From the NCBI GenBank assembly GCA_036936605.1, contig JAUPFV010000005.1, positions 60,656,742 through 60,720,741 of the forward strand: 64,000 nucleotides of DNA, written 5' to 3'. This DNA comes from Limnanthes douglasii subsp. nivea. Its lineage: Eukaryota > Streptophyta > Magnoliopsida > Brassicales > Limnanthaceae. The position numbers and the translations under genes are program-made. The notes under the pieces are model-generated. The model saw nothing but the letters and a program-made list of their open reading frames with translations, did not search any database and had not been told where the DNA came from. Shown here piece by piece: positions 36,011-47,938 of the stretch. How positions within the stretch are numbered: position 1 is the stretch's first letter; every line of letters begins with the position of its first letter.

Positions 36011-38466
36011 TGTTCGGTTGCGAGTCTGCTAACCGATACCCCCCATCGTGCCATTTGGAGATTACCTTGTATTGTCCATTCCAATTTAGAGCTAGATTTT
36101 CTGTATTTTTAAACTTGGCCCATTGAAAGAATTTCTTCATCATCAGATTATATTCTATAAGAGCTCGAGGATTCAGTTTTACGTTAAATTTACTTTTCAA
36201 CAAGCTTTAATAGTGCTCTGCTCAAACTGATCTTGGTAGTGCCATTGCTTAATCAAATCGATAGAAATTTGTCGTTCTTCACTATTTTTTTCCTCCGAAT
36301 AATACTTGACTCTGTGAATATGGATGATGATCTCTATGGTCATGACAACCTCTATCCCATAGACTAAGGAAAAAAATATTTTGGTAGTGGCCGACCTGGG
36401 GGTCGTCCGATACACCAAAAACACCTCAACTAATTTACCAGACCATTTCCCCTCGCCTCATACCATTTTTTTCTTTATATGCTGATAATAGTTCTATTCG
36501 GTACCTCCACGTGGCCTTTTTCTTGGGGGTAATATGGAGTTTAAAAATATTATTCCATCCTATATCATCTATAAAAAAACGTCGTGATTACCTTATTTTA
36601 GAATTGAGGTCCACTATCTATTATTAAGATTTTTGGCATCCCGAACCGGGATAATATTTGACTTTACAGGAAGTTGCAATTTTTTGGGCCCTCGTTTTGT
36701 ACAAGACTTTTGGCTCAATCTATTTGGAAAAGTAGTCAATGACCATCACTAGAAATTTTCATTTTATGTAGTTAAAGGTAGGGTCTCACTAAGTCGATCC
36801 CCCACTTATCAAATAGTCAAGGTGTTGGGACTATGATTATTGGCTCACTCTTCAAATGGATTGTATTAGCATATTTTTTTTAAATGCATCACATCCTTAT
36901 ACGAGGATGTCGTTATCCGCTTCTAACTTTTGCCAATAGAAACATGCGAAACGGAATCGTTGAATTAAGCTTTTGTGTCCACAATAGGCTCCGACGAACC
37001 TCGTTCAAATCTTTATGAATAAAGATAGATTTATCCTTGTTTAGACAACGTAACATCACTATACTATTTCTTTTTTCTGTAGAGAACATCATCAAGAACC
37101 TCTTACTTAACTGCTTGTATTCGCAGTACCCGAGCCTTGGCTTCCCTTCTGGAAGGACTTGATCTCGTAAATATAATAAGTATTCTCGTCTCCAGTATTT
37201 GACGGTTTTTGTTGCAATGACCTCGACCTCGAAATGGTTACCCTATTTAGTTGGTATTTCTTGGAAGATAAAAAATGGGTTGTCATATGACTGCTATTTC
37301 TGCCAACGAATATATCGTTGATTTATCCAGACGTGATACTTGTCCGTATTCTACTCGGTCGAATTTATTTTCTCATTCTTGCGATTCCTATAGGTACCCC
37401 CTCGTCCTTTCTTGCTTTGCCTCATATAGACCTTTTTCTTGACTTATTATAAACTAAGAGTCCGAACGTCCTCGTACAATGTTTGCTCCACATATACAAT
37501 CCAATTTCAAACCACCCCAAGATGGTCTCATATTTAACAACATTGTTCATGACATCAAAAAATAGTTTAATTGATTTCCGGATTTATTATCAGAATGGAG
37601 CTATTCAAACGATGCCAACTCTATCGACATCAACCACCCATTCCAAATCTTCTAGGTCCACTTGCATACCTTATTCGTCATCGACTTTGTCGCCCCTAAA
37701 CTTGTTTATAAAATTAGCGATCACTTGATCCTGAGTTTTTGTACGAGACTCGTACAAAATCTCATACTCTCCCAACTCAACTGAACACCGCGTGAGTCTT
37801 CCTGAAATATCTGACTTTTTTAGTCATTTTTAGGTGGAAATAAGTTTATTAGATAGTGGCATGCCTTAAAAAATACGATCTCATCATTCATACAACTACC
37901 ACGAGTCATATGAGCAAATTATCTAGATTCAAATATATCTTTCAACATCGAGCAAGTTTTACTTACATAATAAATTGGCCGATGCGCCCCTTCGTCCTCC
38001 CCAACCAAGACGAAACTCACAATACAATTGGAGAAATATAAATATAAATATAATAACTTACCTCATATTGGAACTGAAATAATTTTAGGGGAGGTAAGAT
38101 ATTCTTTCAAAGTATGAAAGGCCTCGTCATATTTTTTTCCAATTGATTTTTTTGCTCATTTAAGGAATTCGAATAAAGGGTGGCTCATATCAGAATATTA
38201 GGAGACACACATTGATAGAATATGGACTTCTATGATATTTTGTGGTGGTTCCATGGTTAAAATTTCCTTTAACTTCTCGGGGTCAGCTTCGATTCCGTTT
38301 TTGTTGATGCTGTACCCAAATAACTTTCCATTATAGACTTCAAACGAGCATTCCACGCGAGTTTGAGACTAAAATTTCTTAGAGACTCGAATATGTCGGA
38401 TAGAGCCTCGAGCTGGCGATTCATGCTGTTATTTTTCACGATCTTATCGTTGGTGTATGCCACCAT
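35928..38466 (-). pseudogene. Ty3/gypsy (Tat-type) pol remnant, copy B
   Basis: Minus-strand counterpart of 2,985-5,560. RT fragment 38,466-38,269 (YTND box), RNase H/connection near 37,790 and RNase H-like second domain near 37,630, integrase zinc-binding remnant near 36,940, late core 36,424-36,197 (VYRTTPRSATTKIFFSLVYG), and C-terminus 36,203-35,928, which is open here for 91 codons (KFNVKLNPRAL, YKVISKWHDGGYRLAD) but broken in copy A. Stops and frameshifts elsewhere make it dead. Confidence 0.85.
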
Positions 38467-38489
38467 ATTTGTTTTGTCAATTTCTTTTC

Positions 38490-39590
38490 TCTATCTGAAA
38501 AATGGTATGTTCTTCTTTATGTGGATGCATTCAAACCATCCGAAAATCGTATCTAAATTTATGAGATTAAATCCAAACGGAGCCATGACTTGAAATGGAC
38601 CAAAATATATTTTGTTATGTCAAATAATTTGGTGAATCTGAATATGATTAATAAAATGCGTAATGTGAAGTATAATAAACAGTCTAACAAACACATGAAT
38701 TTAAATTTGATAGATTTATATAAGTTGTAAAACTGGTCGAATAAAAAAAATATCAATATGAGTTGACATAACAAACTCTAATATTAGTTAAAACTATTAG
38801 AAAACATACAAACCTTCTAAGCTTAATATAAGCATTACAAACATAAAAAAAACGACAACGTATATTATAAATTATGTTATGCTTATCTTTGAGGGTGGTG
38901 TTGACAATAATGAAAAGATGCAAAGTATATGATAATTATACGGTATAGTTATCTTATTCTTTGCAAATCTGCATGAATGTCAAAACTATCGTCAAAGTTT
39001 ATGCAACTATTTGTCTAGAAAGTTATCATAAAAATCTATGAAACAACTCATCTGAGGAGCCCATATTAATGTTTCATAAATTTTTATGATAACTTTCTAG
39101 AATCATATAGACGATAGTCCTAAAATAAAGATCTAATGCTTGGAAAATGAGGAACTATATAATATTTAAAGAGAATATTGTTAATTTTATCGTTGGTTTA
39201 TCTTGTTTATGTGTATCTGAACTTATTTTCTCTGTGAGGTTACCTCGTTTTGTTTGACGTATGATATTCCATTTTTAGTTCTTTTTGTTGATATGTTTTT
39301 ATGCCTAATCCTGTTGTCATGTGAGTCATGATCCATTCTTGGTTATGCGAGTATAACCTATTCTATATGTTATGGTTGTTCTGTTTTGTAATTGTTTTGG
39401 TGACCATTTAGACTATTCTCATTTTTTAGATACACAATGTTAATTGTATGCTCGGGAAAGCGAAGATTTAATGTTTAAGACCTTACAACTAATAACTTTA
39501 TTAGTAGCCCTTTAATCTTTCTGAGTGAATCGATGAAAGACTATAACTTTAATTGTTACTTTTTCTACAGATTTTCGTTGAGTCTGAGAC
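38490..39590. other. AT-rich stretch without a gene, copy B
   Basis: Matches 5,631-6,670. About 85 bases are missing at its left end, where TTTCTTTT meets CTCTATCTG (short T/C microhomology). No gene recognised. Confidence 0.5.
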
Positions 39591-39940
39591 GATTTCTGCT
39601 GATGATAAACCAAGTAGAGTTTATGTTGAGACTGAGCCAAGTTGAGACTCAACCAACCTGATGGGAAGCAAAGCTAAGGTCGGGATGAGACCAATATGAG
39701 GTGGAACCAAATCAAGTTAAGGCTGACCCAAGCTAAGGCTGACCCAAACTAAGGTTGACCTAAGGTAATATAGATTAAAGTAATTTCAAACTGAATCGAG
39801 ATGAAGTTGAGTCGTACCAAGCTGAGGCCGAGCCAAATTGGTTGATGTGAGGCCGAACTAAACCAAGACCAAGCTAAACTGAGATCGAATTAATTTTAGG
39901 CTAAGTCGAATTAAGTTGAGTCTGAGCCAAACCTTTTTGA
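39590..39940 (+). repeat. Degenerate short repeat GAGCCAAGCTAAG-type, copy B
   Basis: As at 6,715-7,015 but with extra units (for example a repeated GCTGACCCAA and a GAGTCGTACCAAGCTGAGG stretch), so repeat number changed after duplication. A second block of the same type lies at 41,630-41,850 and has no counterpart in copy A. Confidence 0.6.
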
Positions 39941-39978
39941 ATTAGAATTGTTAAAATTTAAGGTGAAAATTTATTACC

Positions 39979-41180
39979 AAACCTTGTATGAGTTGAATCC
40001 ATCGAGAGAATTATTTTTGCGAAATTGTTTGTTTGTCAAAATGAGATACCAAGCCAATTTGGAATGCATGTAAAGATATGTAGGTATCCCATAGTCCTTT
40101 TAAAAATGGATAAAAACAAAATATGTAACCATACTGATAGAATAATCAAAGGTCTGATTTTAGACGAAGTATTGATCCTTGTCATGGATGAACTGGAGTA
40201 CTTGTACACTACATCTCTTGTGAACTGTATGTTTTAAATATCCAAACTACTTTAGATTATATAATTTCTTAGCCCCTGGTAAGTTAATGCATTAAGAGCT
40301 CGGGATATCCTCAATGGAATGTATGGAAGTACACGGTACTTAGTATGCAGGACTACATTTAGATTAATCATATCACTAGAATGTATATAGTGGCACAAAA
40401 AGAATCCTTAGAGTTTTTAGGATTGCATTTAGAATCATATGAACACTATATTTTTTCAAGGATACAGGGACTCCCTAAAGTGTTTAATAATATGTTAATA
40501 ATCATATAAAAATAGATAAAAAAATTATCGTAGCGTAGTTTGATATTATATGTATTTTTATATGTGCAAATTAAAAAAATAGAAATGATAAAAATGAGAA
40601 AACATAATAATGCTCATAGCTTTGAGTAAGATTCACAAGACAAGAAGAGTCTAATAAAAACTTAGGTAATACTGAGTTGAGGTCACGTTGATACGAGTTA
40701 AAACTAAGCTAAACTGAGCTAAAACTTGACCGAATCGAGCCAAATTAGGGCTGAACTGAGATGAGTGAAATATATGTCCCACTGGTTCGACATTCCTTTT
40801 TGATGGAACCGTTAGAGATTTTTGGTGATTCGGCTGGTTGACATGTGTCGGGGAGGATGGTTCTAATGTCCAATATGTTTCATAGGTGGAGGAAATTTAT
40901 GGTTGGGATGGTTGGTTTTCTTTTATTGCACTAAATGAGGCTTAGGTGCATCTTATTATCTATTTTTTTTCTTATGATAATGAGAAATATGTGTCATACT
41001 CTTTTACCCAAAATTGGATGGATCACAACGGGAGTGTCGCTTAGTAGACCTTCTTACAGACTTGCGATCGAAGTGTTTTGATTTGGTGATGTATTCATAT
41101 GTAATGAGATATTCCAGTAATAAATGATTTATAAAGTCATGAGAATCACCAGAGAATGAGTAAAAATAGATTATCGAAGG
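39979..41180. repeat. Ancient internal duplication, unit 1 (copy B)
   Basis: Counterpart of 7,061-8,260; diverged direct repeat of 41,893-43,730. Same landmarks as described for copy A. No gene. Confidence 0.5.
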
Positions 41181-41284
41181 GTTAAGTCGTTGGTGGAATA
41201 GTTAGCCGGAGCTTTTCCCGAGAGTGGAGGGAGTATTGAAAGTAATGGATAATTTAATGAGCATGGTTAAAGGTTAAAGAAGAA

Positions 41285-41875
41285 GTCGCTGAAATAAATA
41301 AGGAGAAATGGAGAACGTGGCCAAGAAAGTAGAGAGAGTGAGTCTTTATAAGCCGAATCTTGGGTCATAAGTCTGTATGGGCTTAGGTCTTAAGGCATAA
41401 GTTCACGTTATTACAATATGTGCCTTTTAGCCATAATAAGCAAACAATGGACAATAAATTTTACTACTTATAGCTAATTATACCTACAGTCTTATTTAAT
41501 AGGTTATGACTTAATGAGCTAAGCTTTTACAGATTATGACATCAACAGTAGCCCCACTAATGATTACGAGATAAACGAGAGAGGATTATAATTTTGCATG
41601 TTTCATTTCTTGTCGAGCTGTTGTTGAGTCCAAGCCAAACCGAGCTGAGGTCAAGTTGAATTGAGCTGAATTTGATCGAAACTAAGTGGAGGCCAGTCTA
41701 AGCTAAGTTCGAGCCAAGCTAAGTCTAGGAAGATACCAAACTGAGCTGAGGTCGAGCCACACCAAGCCTCGTCCAAGTTGAGATTGAGCTGAACTAAGAT
41801 GAATTTGAACCGAAACGAGTTAAGGCCTAACTAAATCGAGTTGAATGTTGTTAAATATGAACCGCTCAAATCTAC
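41285..41875. other. Segment present in copy B only
   Basis: About 570 bases between the two old repeat units, replaced in copy A (8,362-8,404) by some 40 bases. It holds GGGCTTAGG/CTTAAGGC-like phrases, ATGACATCAACAGTAGCCCC near 41,540 (reminiscent of the LTR-end and leader region of Tat elements) and the second degenerate GAGCTGAG repeat block. No coding sequence is recognised. Confidence 0.45.
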
Positions 41876-41892
41876 GTCGATACTTTATTGTT

Positions 41893-43730
41893 GAACCTTG
41901 TGTGAGCTGTTTGATGCAAGGAATCATCCCTACCAAACCGTCTGTATATCGAGATGAGCTACCAAGTCGATTATGGTTAGTCTCATGTGAGTCTTACGGT
42001 TTACTTGTTTCATACCATCTCGTTAAAAAACTTGTATTGGCCAAACCTTCCTAGAGAAAAAGGCTCTATTTAGTCAAAGATAAAAATGTACAAGCATTAC
42101 TAGTACGTTCTATATTTTTTGTATTTCATGGTAGTTGGTTATCTCATAGGAAAGAATCACAACCAGTTTTGGATTTGTAAGAAGTTAATTTGTTTATTTG
42201 AAAGTAGTTCTTCATTTTTTTGAAGGTATGGAGATAGTCCCATTCATTTAAAAATAATAATGACTAAAGTATGAGACTGGTAATCCTTATCGAGGCGAAG
42301 ATGAAGTGCTAAAACTTGACATATTTGATCTCGAGTGTTGGTTAGTTAATAATTCACGTGTTGAAACCAAATTACCTCTTTTATAAACCATATGTTTTAG
42401 TCATCCAAACTACTCTAAAGTTTATAATTTTTTTTCTCTTCGGTAAGTATTTTGGATCTTTGTACCAAATCAAAATCATTATGTTTAGCATAAAGAATTG
42501 TTTAGCCGTGTAACTTAGTTCATTAAGAGCTCAAGCTATTCTCAGTGGGGATAATAAGTGTATTATACTATTTAGTGTGGATGAATACGTTTTAAAACAT
42601 CTGAACACTAGAATGATTGTAGTGATACGATGAGTCCCTAAAATGTTTAAGATTTTGTTTAGAGATATTTGAACACTAGATTTTCTGTTGGGGAACGAGG
42701 ACCTAATATAGTGTTTAAGACTATATTTTGAATCATCCAAACAATAAATATAAATTTTGATTTGGTTTTGAAGAAGCCAAATTAGGGTACAAGGCAATTT
42801 TGATTTTTTTGTGTGAATGAAAACAAATAGAATGAATACAAAAAATTTAGGAAAATTAAGTTACTCTTATAGTCTTGGATCATCTGAAGGAGGGAGAAGA
42901 ACCTAACCATAACCCAAGAAGTACTGAGTTTAGGTCGCGCCAAAATCTAGTTGAACCAAGCTTAATTGAATATATATATGTGGCTAACCTGTTTGATGAA
43001 ACCAATGGAGGATTCCGGTTATTCGGTTGGTTGACATGCGGTGCGGGAGGATAATTCTGTGTCTTGGTGGATCCACGTGTGGAGCCAGTTGATGTTTGAT
43101 ATGGTTGGCTTTTTTATGTTGCATCAAACGAGGCTCATATGGGCATGATCCTTTCTTTTATTACTTGTGATAATAATAAGAATATGTTATGTTAATATGA
43201 CCAAAGTTAGAGCAATCATAACGAGCGCGGTGCTTATTGGACCTAATTTGAAATTCATGATCGAAGTGGATCTTATAGTATTTCATTTTGGAATGTTCAA
43301 AACGAGAACGGTGAGAGACATGATCACGTATGTAATAATTCAACATGCGATGCGTGAGAAATATGTGATCCTTTTTCAGAGTTGTTTGTTTCCCTGGGGC
43401 TATGAATGATAAAACACAGAATCTGTATGTGTGTCACGCTTATATCATCGACAAAATTACGAATCATCCTAATATATGCCATATTAGTCTCTCTATTTCT
43501 AGACATCTGACGCGGGGATGGTAGGGGCCTCTGGTACAAAGACCGATTATGAACTTGCAAAAGTGAGGAGTATTTTTAAAAGAACTTGTAGTCGTTGTGA
43601 AAGGTGTTTGAAAAACTTATCTTAAACAACTAAGTCTATGTGGTGATGTATTTTTGCATAATGAAATATTTCGGTAACTAATATTGTCGGAATGACAAAA
43701 ATCACCAGAAAATGAATAAAAACAGAAGAT
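41893..43730. repeat. Ancient internal duplication, unit 2 (copy B)
   Basis: Counterpart of 8,428-10,180, including the 84 bases (43,426-43,509) missing from copy A. No gene recognised; the short open frames differ from copy A in length. Confidence 0.5.
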
Positions 43731-44127
43731 TAATGGCCAAAACATTTTCTTGAAAAGACAAAAAGTATCGAAAATAATAAAAAAATATAAAAACATGGTA
43801 AAATATGAAAAAAATAAATATAGAATTGAAAGAAATAAAAAAACATATGAGTTACAATTATGTAGTTGGTGGACTGAAAATTAAAAATAAAATGATCAAA
43901 ATATTTTTGTTTAAAGTTCAATAAACTATATTATTTTTACCAAAATTCTAATTATATTTGTAAACGATACTTTGAACCATGAATCATCATGAACTTAAGG
44001 TGGAAGACCTAATTTCCCTAGTTATAGTATATGTGTCACACTAGTAAAAAATTTGTCCAATAATATTTACTACTTCTCGTTCTTATTCTAAAACAATTTA
44101 AAAATAAAACGTAATTTCTTTTTTTTC

Positions 44128-44320
44128 TGGAGGGAACCTGCAGCCGGTACTCAGAGTGCAATGATTGCGCACAAGGTAAACCCTTAGTCTGATGCAATAG
44201 CCAGCAAACTATTAGTAAACCACACAAGGTGACAGACTCGGCCGAGAAAGCGTATGTAGAGGGATTCGAACTCACGACCTTTGGTCATGGTTAATATATC
44301 CATTACTTCGCATTCAAATA
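44128..44320 (-). mobile_element. tRNA-derived SINE, copy B
   Basis: Better-preserved version of the SINE at 10,560-10,780. On the minus strand the B box reads GAGTTCGAATCCC, the body contains TCTGTCACCTTGTGTGG, and the 3' end has CGGCTGCAGGTTCCCT before an A run (T run on the plus strand at 44,119-44,127). Confidence 0.75.
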
Positions 44321-44526
44321 TTTGTACGCTGAACTATTGGTTTTGTTTAGAGAGGTTTACCGATAACCGTTTAAAAATTAAATTATCAATATTTATACGT
44401 AAAACTATTGGTATTTGTTTACCATATATCTAAAATTTAAATCACTCTTAACAGTTTTCAACTATTAGTAATTTTTAATTTTTAATTTTTTTATATTTTT
44501 AAAAATTAAGTTCAAAAATAAATATC

Positions 44527-44529
<3 letters not shown>

Positions 44530-44568
<39 letters not shown>
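44530..44568. repeat. (AT)n microsatellite, copy B
   Basis: About 38 bases of AT dinucleotide; the counterpart at 10,991-11,053 is about 62. Confidence 0.95.
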
Positions 44569-44570
<2 letters not shown>

Positions 44571-44589
44571 ACGAATAGAAACCATGAGT

Positions 44590-46338
44590 GATATTTTTTT
44601 AAAATCGTCTCTTTGCAACTAAATTACACGTAATTCTGCAACTAGAATATATTCTTTTAGCAACAAATTACACGTAATTTCACATCTGGAATACAGTTAT
44701 TTTTTCAGACTAATTTTGCAACACAAAAATGCACATATTTTCGCTACTATAGAAAAATTAGTTATTTCACATCTAATTAACACTTATTTCAACAAAACCA
44801 AGTTGTATTTTGTTTTTTTTTCAGACAATACAACTTATTTAGCAACAAATGTTCTCTTTGCGCAACTATTTTCTTCATATTTTTTGATACTTTGCACGTA
44901 ATTCCATAACTAGGACATCTATTGCTTTTTGGTAACCAAATTACACATAATTATGTAGCTGAATCATGGTTGTTATTTTAACCACCAAATTACACGTAAT
45001 TTCATAACTAGAATACATTTTATTTTTTCAAACTTATTGCGCAATTTAATTACACGTAATTACGCAAGTAAAAAATAAAAATATAAAAAATATCTTTCAT
45101 GGATCTAGATTTGTTCGTCTTAAAAAAATAAAACTCATATTTTTTTGGATATATGGTTTGAAAGATATGACATTTAAAAAAGGAGAGAGAAAAATAGTTA
45201 AGGAGTATTTCGGACTACCATATGATTATATGTAAGTACTTATTTATCGACTAAAAAGTAGTTATATTTTTGTTTTATATTAAAAACCCAATTGTATTTA
45301 ATAAATATTAGGATAATTTACCAATAACCCCGAACATTATTTACCAATAACCACCAAAGGTTTGCTAAAGTAGTAATAACTACCTAATGATAAATGAATA
45401 TTTACAAATAACCATCTTGTAATGTGAAATATATTTTAACCGTTTTCTTTCTCATATTTTTGTTCTTTTAAATGTCATATCTTTCGAACCATATTTTCAA
45501 AAAATAATATGAAAATATCATTTATTTTGTTTTTTAAGACGAGAAAAATAAATTCATAAAAGATATTTTTTATTTTTTTTATTTGCGTAATTACGTGTAA
45601 TTGTGTTGTGAAATAAAGCTGGAAAAAGTTATTGTGTTCTCGATGTAGAGTTTTGTGTAATTTGGTTGCTAAAAATAAATTGTGTTCCAGTTGCAGAATT
45701 ATATGAAATTTGGTTACTAAAAACGAATGTGTTGTAGTTGCAAATTTACGTGCAAATGTGTTGCGTAAATAAGTAAAAATGGTTGCAGAAATAGCACATT
45801 GGTTGCTAAATAAGTCTCAATGTGTGTGAAAGAACAAAATAAAACTTGTATTCGTGACAATACGTGTTAGTTGGGTGTGAAATAATTAACTTTTTTTGTA
45901 GTTTCGAAAATATGTGCATTTTTGTCTTGAAAACATATCTAAAAAGAAAAGAGATTGTGTTCCAGTTGCAGAATTACGTGTAATTTAGTTGGTAAAAAGC
46001 AAGTGTGTTTCAGATGCGCAACTACGTACAAATGGGTTGTGCAAATAAGAAGAAAATAATTGTGGAAATAAGACTTTAGTTGCCATAAAAGTATGATTTT
46101 TTGAAGAAAAAAAACAAAATACAATTTTTTTTTTGTGAAAATAAATGTTAATTGGATTTGAAACAACTAACTTTCTTGTAACTATAAAAATATGTGCAGT
46201 TTTGTAATGAAAAAACTTTTTTAGAAAATAGGTTGGGTTCCTGTTACGAAAATACGTGCAATTTAATTACGAAATAAGTTAGAAAAAAAAACAATTTGGA
46301 TTTCAATAACAGAATTACGTGTAAAAATAACTAAATGA
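44590..46338. mobile_element. Long inverted-repeat (foldback) element, copy B, both arms
   Basis: Left arm about 44,590-45,250; inverse-complement right arm about 45,420-46,010, with further related units to about 46,338. Arms are diverged but collinear: CGAAAATATGTGCATTTTTG, GTTGCTAAATAAGT and GTAATTACGTGTAATT occur in the right arm and inverted in the left. Within each arm, degenerate units of 50-70 bases repeat around TTACGTGTAATTTGG. The spacer has lost about 140 bases compared with copy A. No protein is encoded. The Mutator-like element at 46,348 inserted at its right edge. Confidence 0.7.
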
Positions 46339-46731
46339 AATTTCAAAGGCCAAAGCTATTTCCTCCATGTTATTTTTTATTTCCTCCATCATTCAAACTT
46401 TTAAAAATACTAGTGACTTGCTTTTACCAAATTACCCTTATTTTTATTTCAAATTTAACACTATATGCCATTGATCTAATAGATAGTCTTATATGAAAAA
46501 ACACACCAATAACCTAACTTTAATCCAACATATATGATTCTATTTCTAAAATTAACCTTAAAACAAAGAACTTCAATTTTATTGAAGATTACTTATGGAA
46601 AATGAAGAAACCCAAACTAAACCGGAACGAACAAGGTAATTTAATCTTTGTTTTGTAATCTTTGTTTTTATGTTTTACCATTTCGAAACTTCTTTTTTTC
46701 AGCCAAACCCGATTTCTGCAGTTCTGAACGG

Positions 46732-46774
46732 AAAACAACTGATTCCGAGACGGTATCTCGGAATCAGTTGTTTT
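46732..46774. other. Perfect hairpin 1 in the MULE
   Basis: 19-base arms (46,732-46,750 and 46,756-46,774) pair perfectly around a 5-base loop CGGTA. CTGAAC/GTTCAG just outside extend the stem after a 2-base bulge. Core TGATTCCGAGA is shared with hairpin 2. Confidence 0.95.
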
Positions 46775-46812
46775 GTTCAGAAGCAACTATTACTAGCCAA
46801 AAAATTTAAACA

Positions 46813-46867
46813 TTAGCGAAAGCATGTGATTCCGAGAGGCCATCTCGGAATCACATGCTTTCGCTAA
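46813..46867. other. Perfect hairpin 2 in the MULE
   Basis: 25-base arms (46,813-46,837 and 46,843-46,867) with no mismatch and a 5-base loop GGCCA. It lies 38 bases after hairpin 1 and shares its loop-proximal 11 bases, so one probably arose from the other. Confidence 0.95.
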
Positions 46868-47322
46868 AAAAACAGAATATAAAAGAACATCCATAAGGTC
46901 ACAAAATCGAACAAAACTCGAAAACAGATCCAACCAAAAGCATAAACCCTAATCGAACCCTAAATCTACCAAATAAGAATCCTAACCTAATAAGAAGAGC
47001 CATAGCCAAAAGAAACTGGAAAACAAAAAACAGTAGAAAACTGAAGAGATTAGGGGTTTGAAAAGAAACTGGGAAACAAAAGAAAGTAGAAAACTGAAAA
47101 GAGAGATAAGTATGGTTTTTTTCTTTGAATTTGTTAATGGGTAGGATAATAGAATAAATGGGTAGAAATAGAATAATGGCGTTCTTGAAAAGGAAAGAGA
47201 TAGAATAAATGGGTAGAATGACAAATGTGTAATTTCCTTTATGGAGGAAATAACAAAATGGGGTTATTTTCAAATTATGGAGGAAATAAAAATTATACGA
47301 AATAGCTTTAACCAATTTCAAA

Positions 47323-47938
47323 ATATCATTCATAAATTTTTGTTAGATGTATTTTTTTTTAAACTCTAAAGATGTTAAAAATAACTAATTGGAACGTCTT
47401 ACCTATATGCTTTATTGGTATTGTTAGAGTAACTTGTATTACATATAGTTTTTGATAAAATTCAATTTCTAACTGGATGGCGGTGGATAATTAAACCCAA
47501 ACATTACCCCAAATATTAAAAAAAAGATAAACTAACCCCATATATTATTTTATTTCCATCTTCTGATTGTATTTATAGACTCCGAGGCATCTAAACTCTT
47601 TCTTGGAGAATATATTATGTTCTAATCGAGTGGGATTTCAACAATATCCATGAGCCATGGATGAACTTGAGATCCAGAGATGGAGAGAGGTAAATTATAC
47701 AACAAATTTGGCATAAAAACACAAACGGCTTATGTTGCTTATGTCATTTATTACAAGTGATCGGACAAACATACCATAAACATCTACAGCCAGCAAATTT
47801 TATATCTAGCCCCCTCTATGACTACTCCAGTGAAATCCTCTTCTTTTATACTAATCTCAAGGGGCATAAAGGGCCTCTCAAGACTACCACAATAATTATA
47901 TAACCAAATGAATATGGGGTCTTAAGATAAACAAATCA
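47323..47938 (-). other. Intergenic DNA and 3' UTR of the CBSX6 gene
   Basis: No other gene seen. A canonical polyadenylation signal AATAAA (minus sense, 47,752-47,747) lies about 190 bases after the stop codon, so the transcript probably ends near 47,725. Confidence 0.55.

Larger units (their letters stand above)
46348..47313. mobile_element. Non-autonomous Mutator-like element with 9-bp target duplication
   Basis: Flanked by AATTTCAAA at 46,339-46,347 and 47,314-47,322. The left end starts GGCCAAAGCTATTTCCTCC and the right end, inverted, starts GGTTAAAGCTATTTCG (13 of the first 15 positions agree). A subterminal ATTTCCTCCAT motif occurs twice at each end, in inverted orientation. A 9-base duplication and G-starting inverted ends fit MULEs. 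Inside are a splice-like TTTTTTTCAG near 46,700, two perfect hairpins, and direct repeats of AGAATAAATGGGTAGAA near 47,150 and 47,203. The open frames (46,899-47,333 minus) are AT-rich, low-complexity and not convincing genes. Confidence 0.85.

Noticed and set aside
46899..47333. 144-codon minus-strand ORF as a transposase of the MULE
   Set aside because: Low-complexity Phe/Leu/Ser-rich translation of AT-rich DNA, crosses the element end and target duplication, no catalytic motifs.
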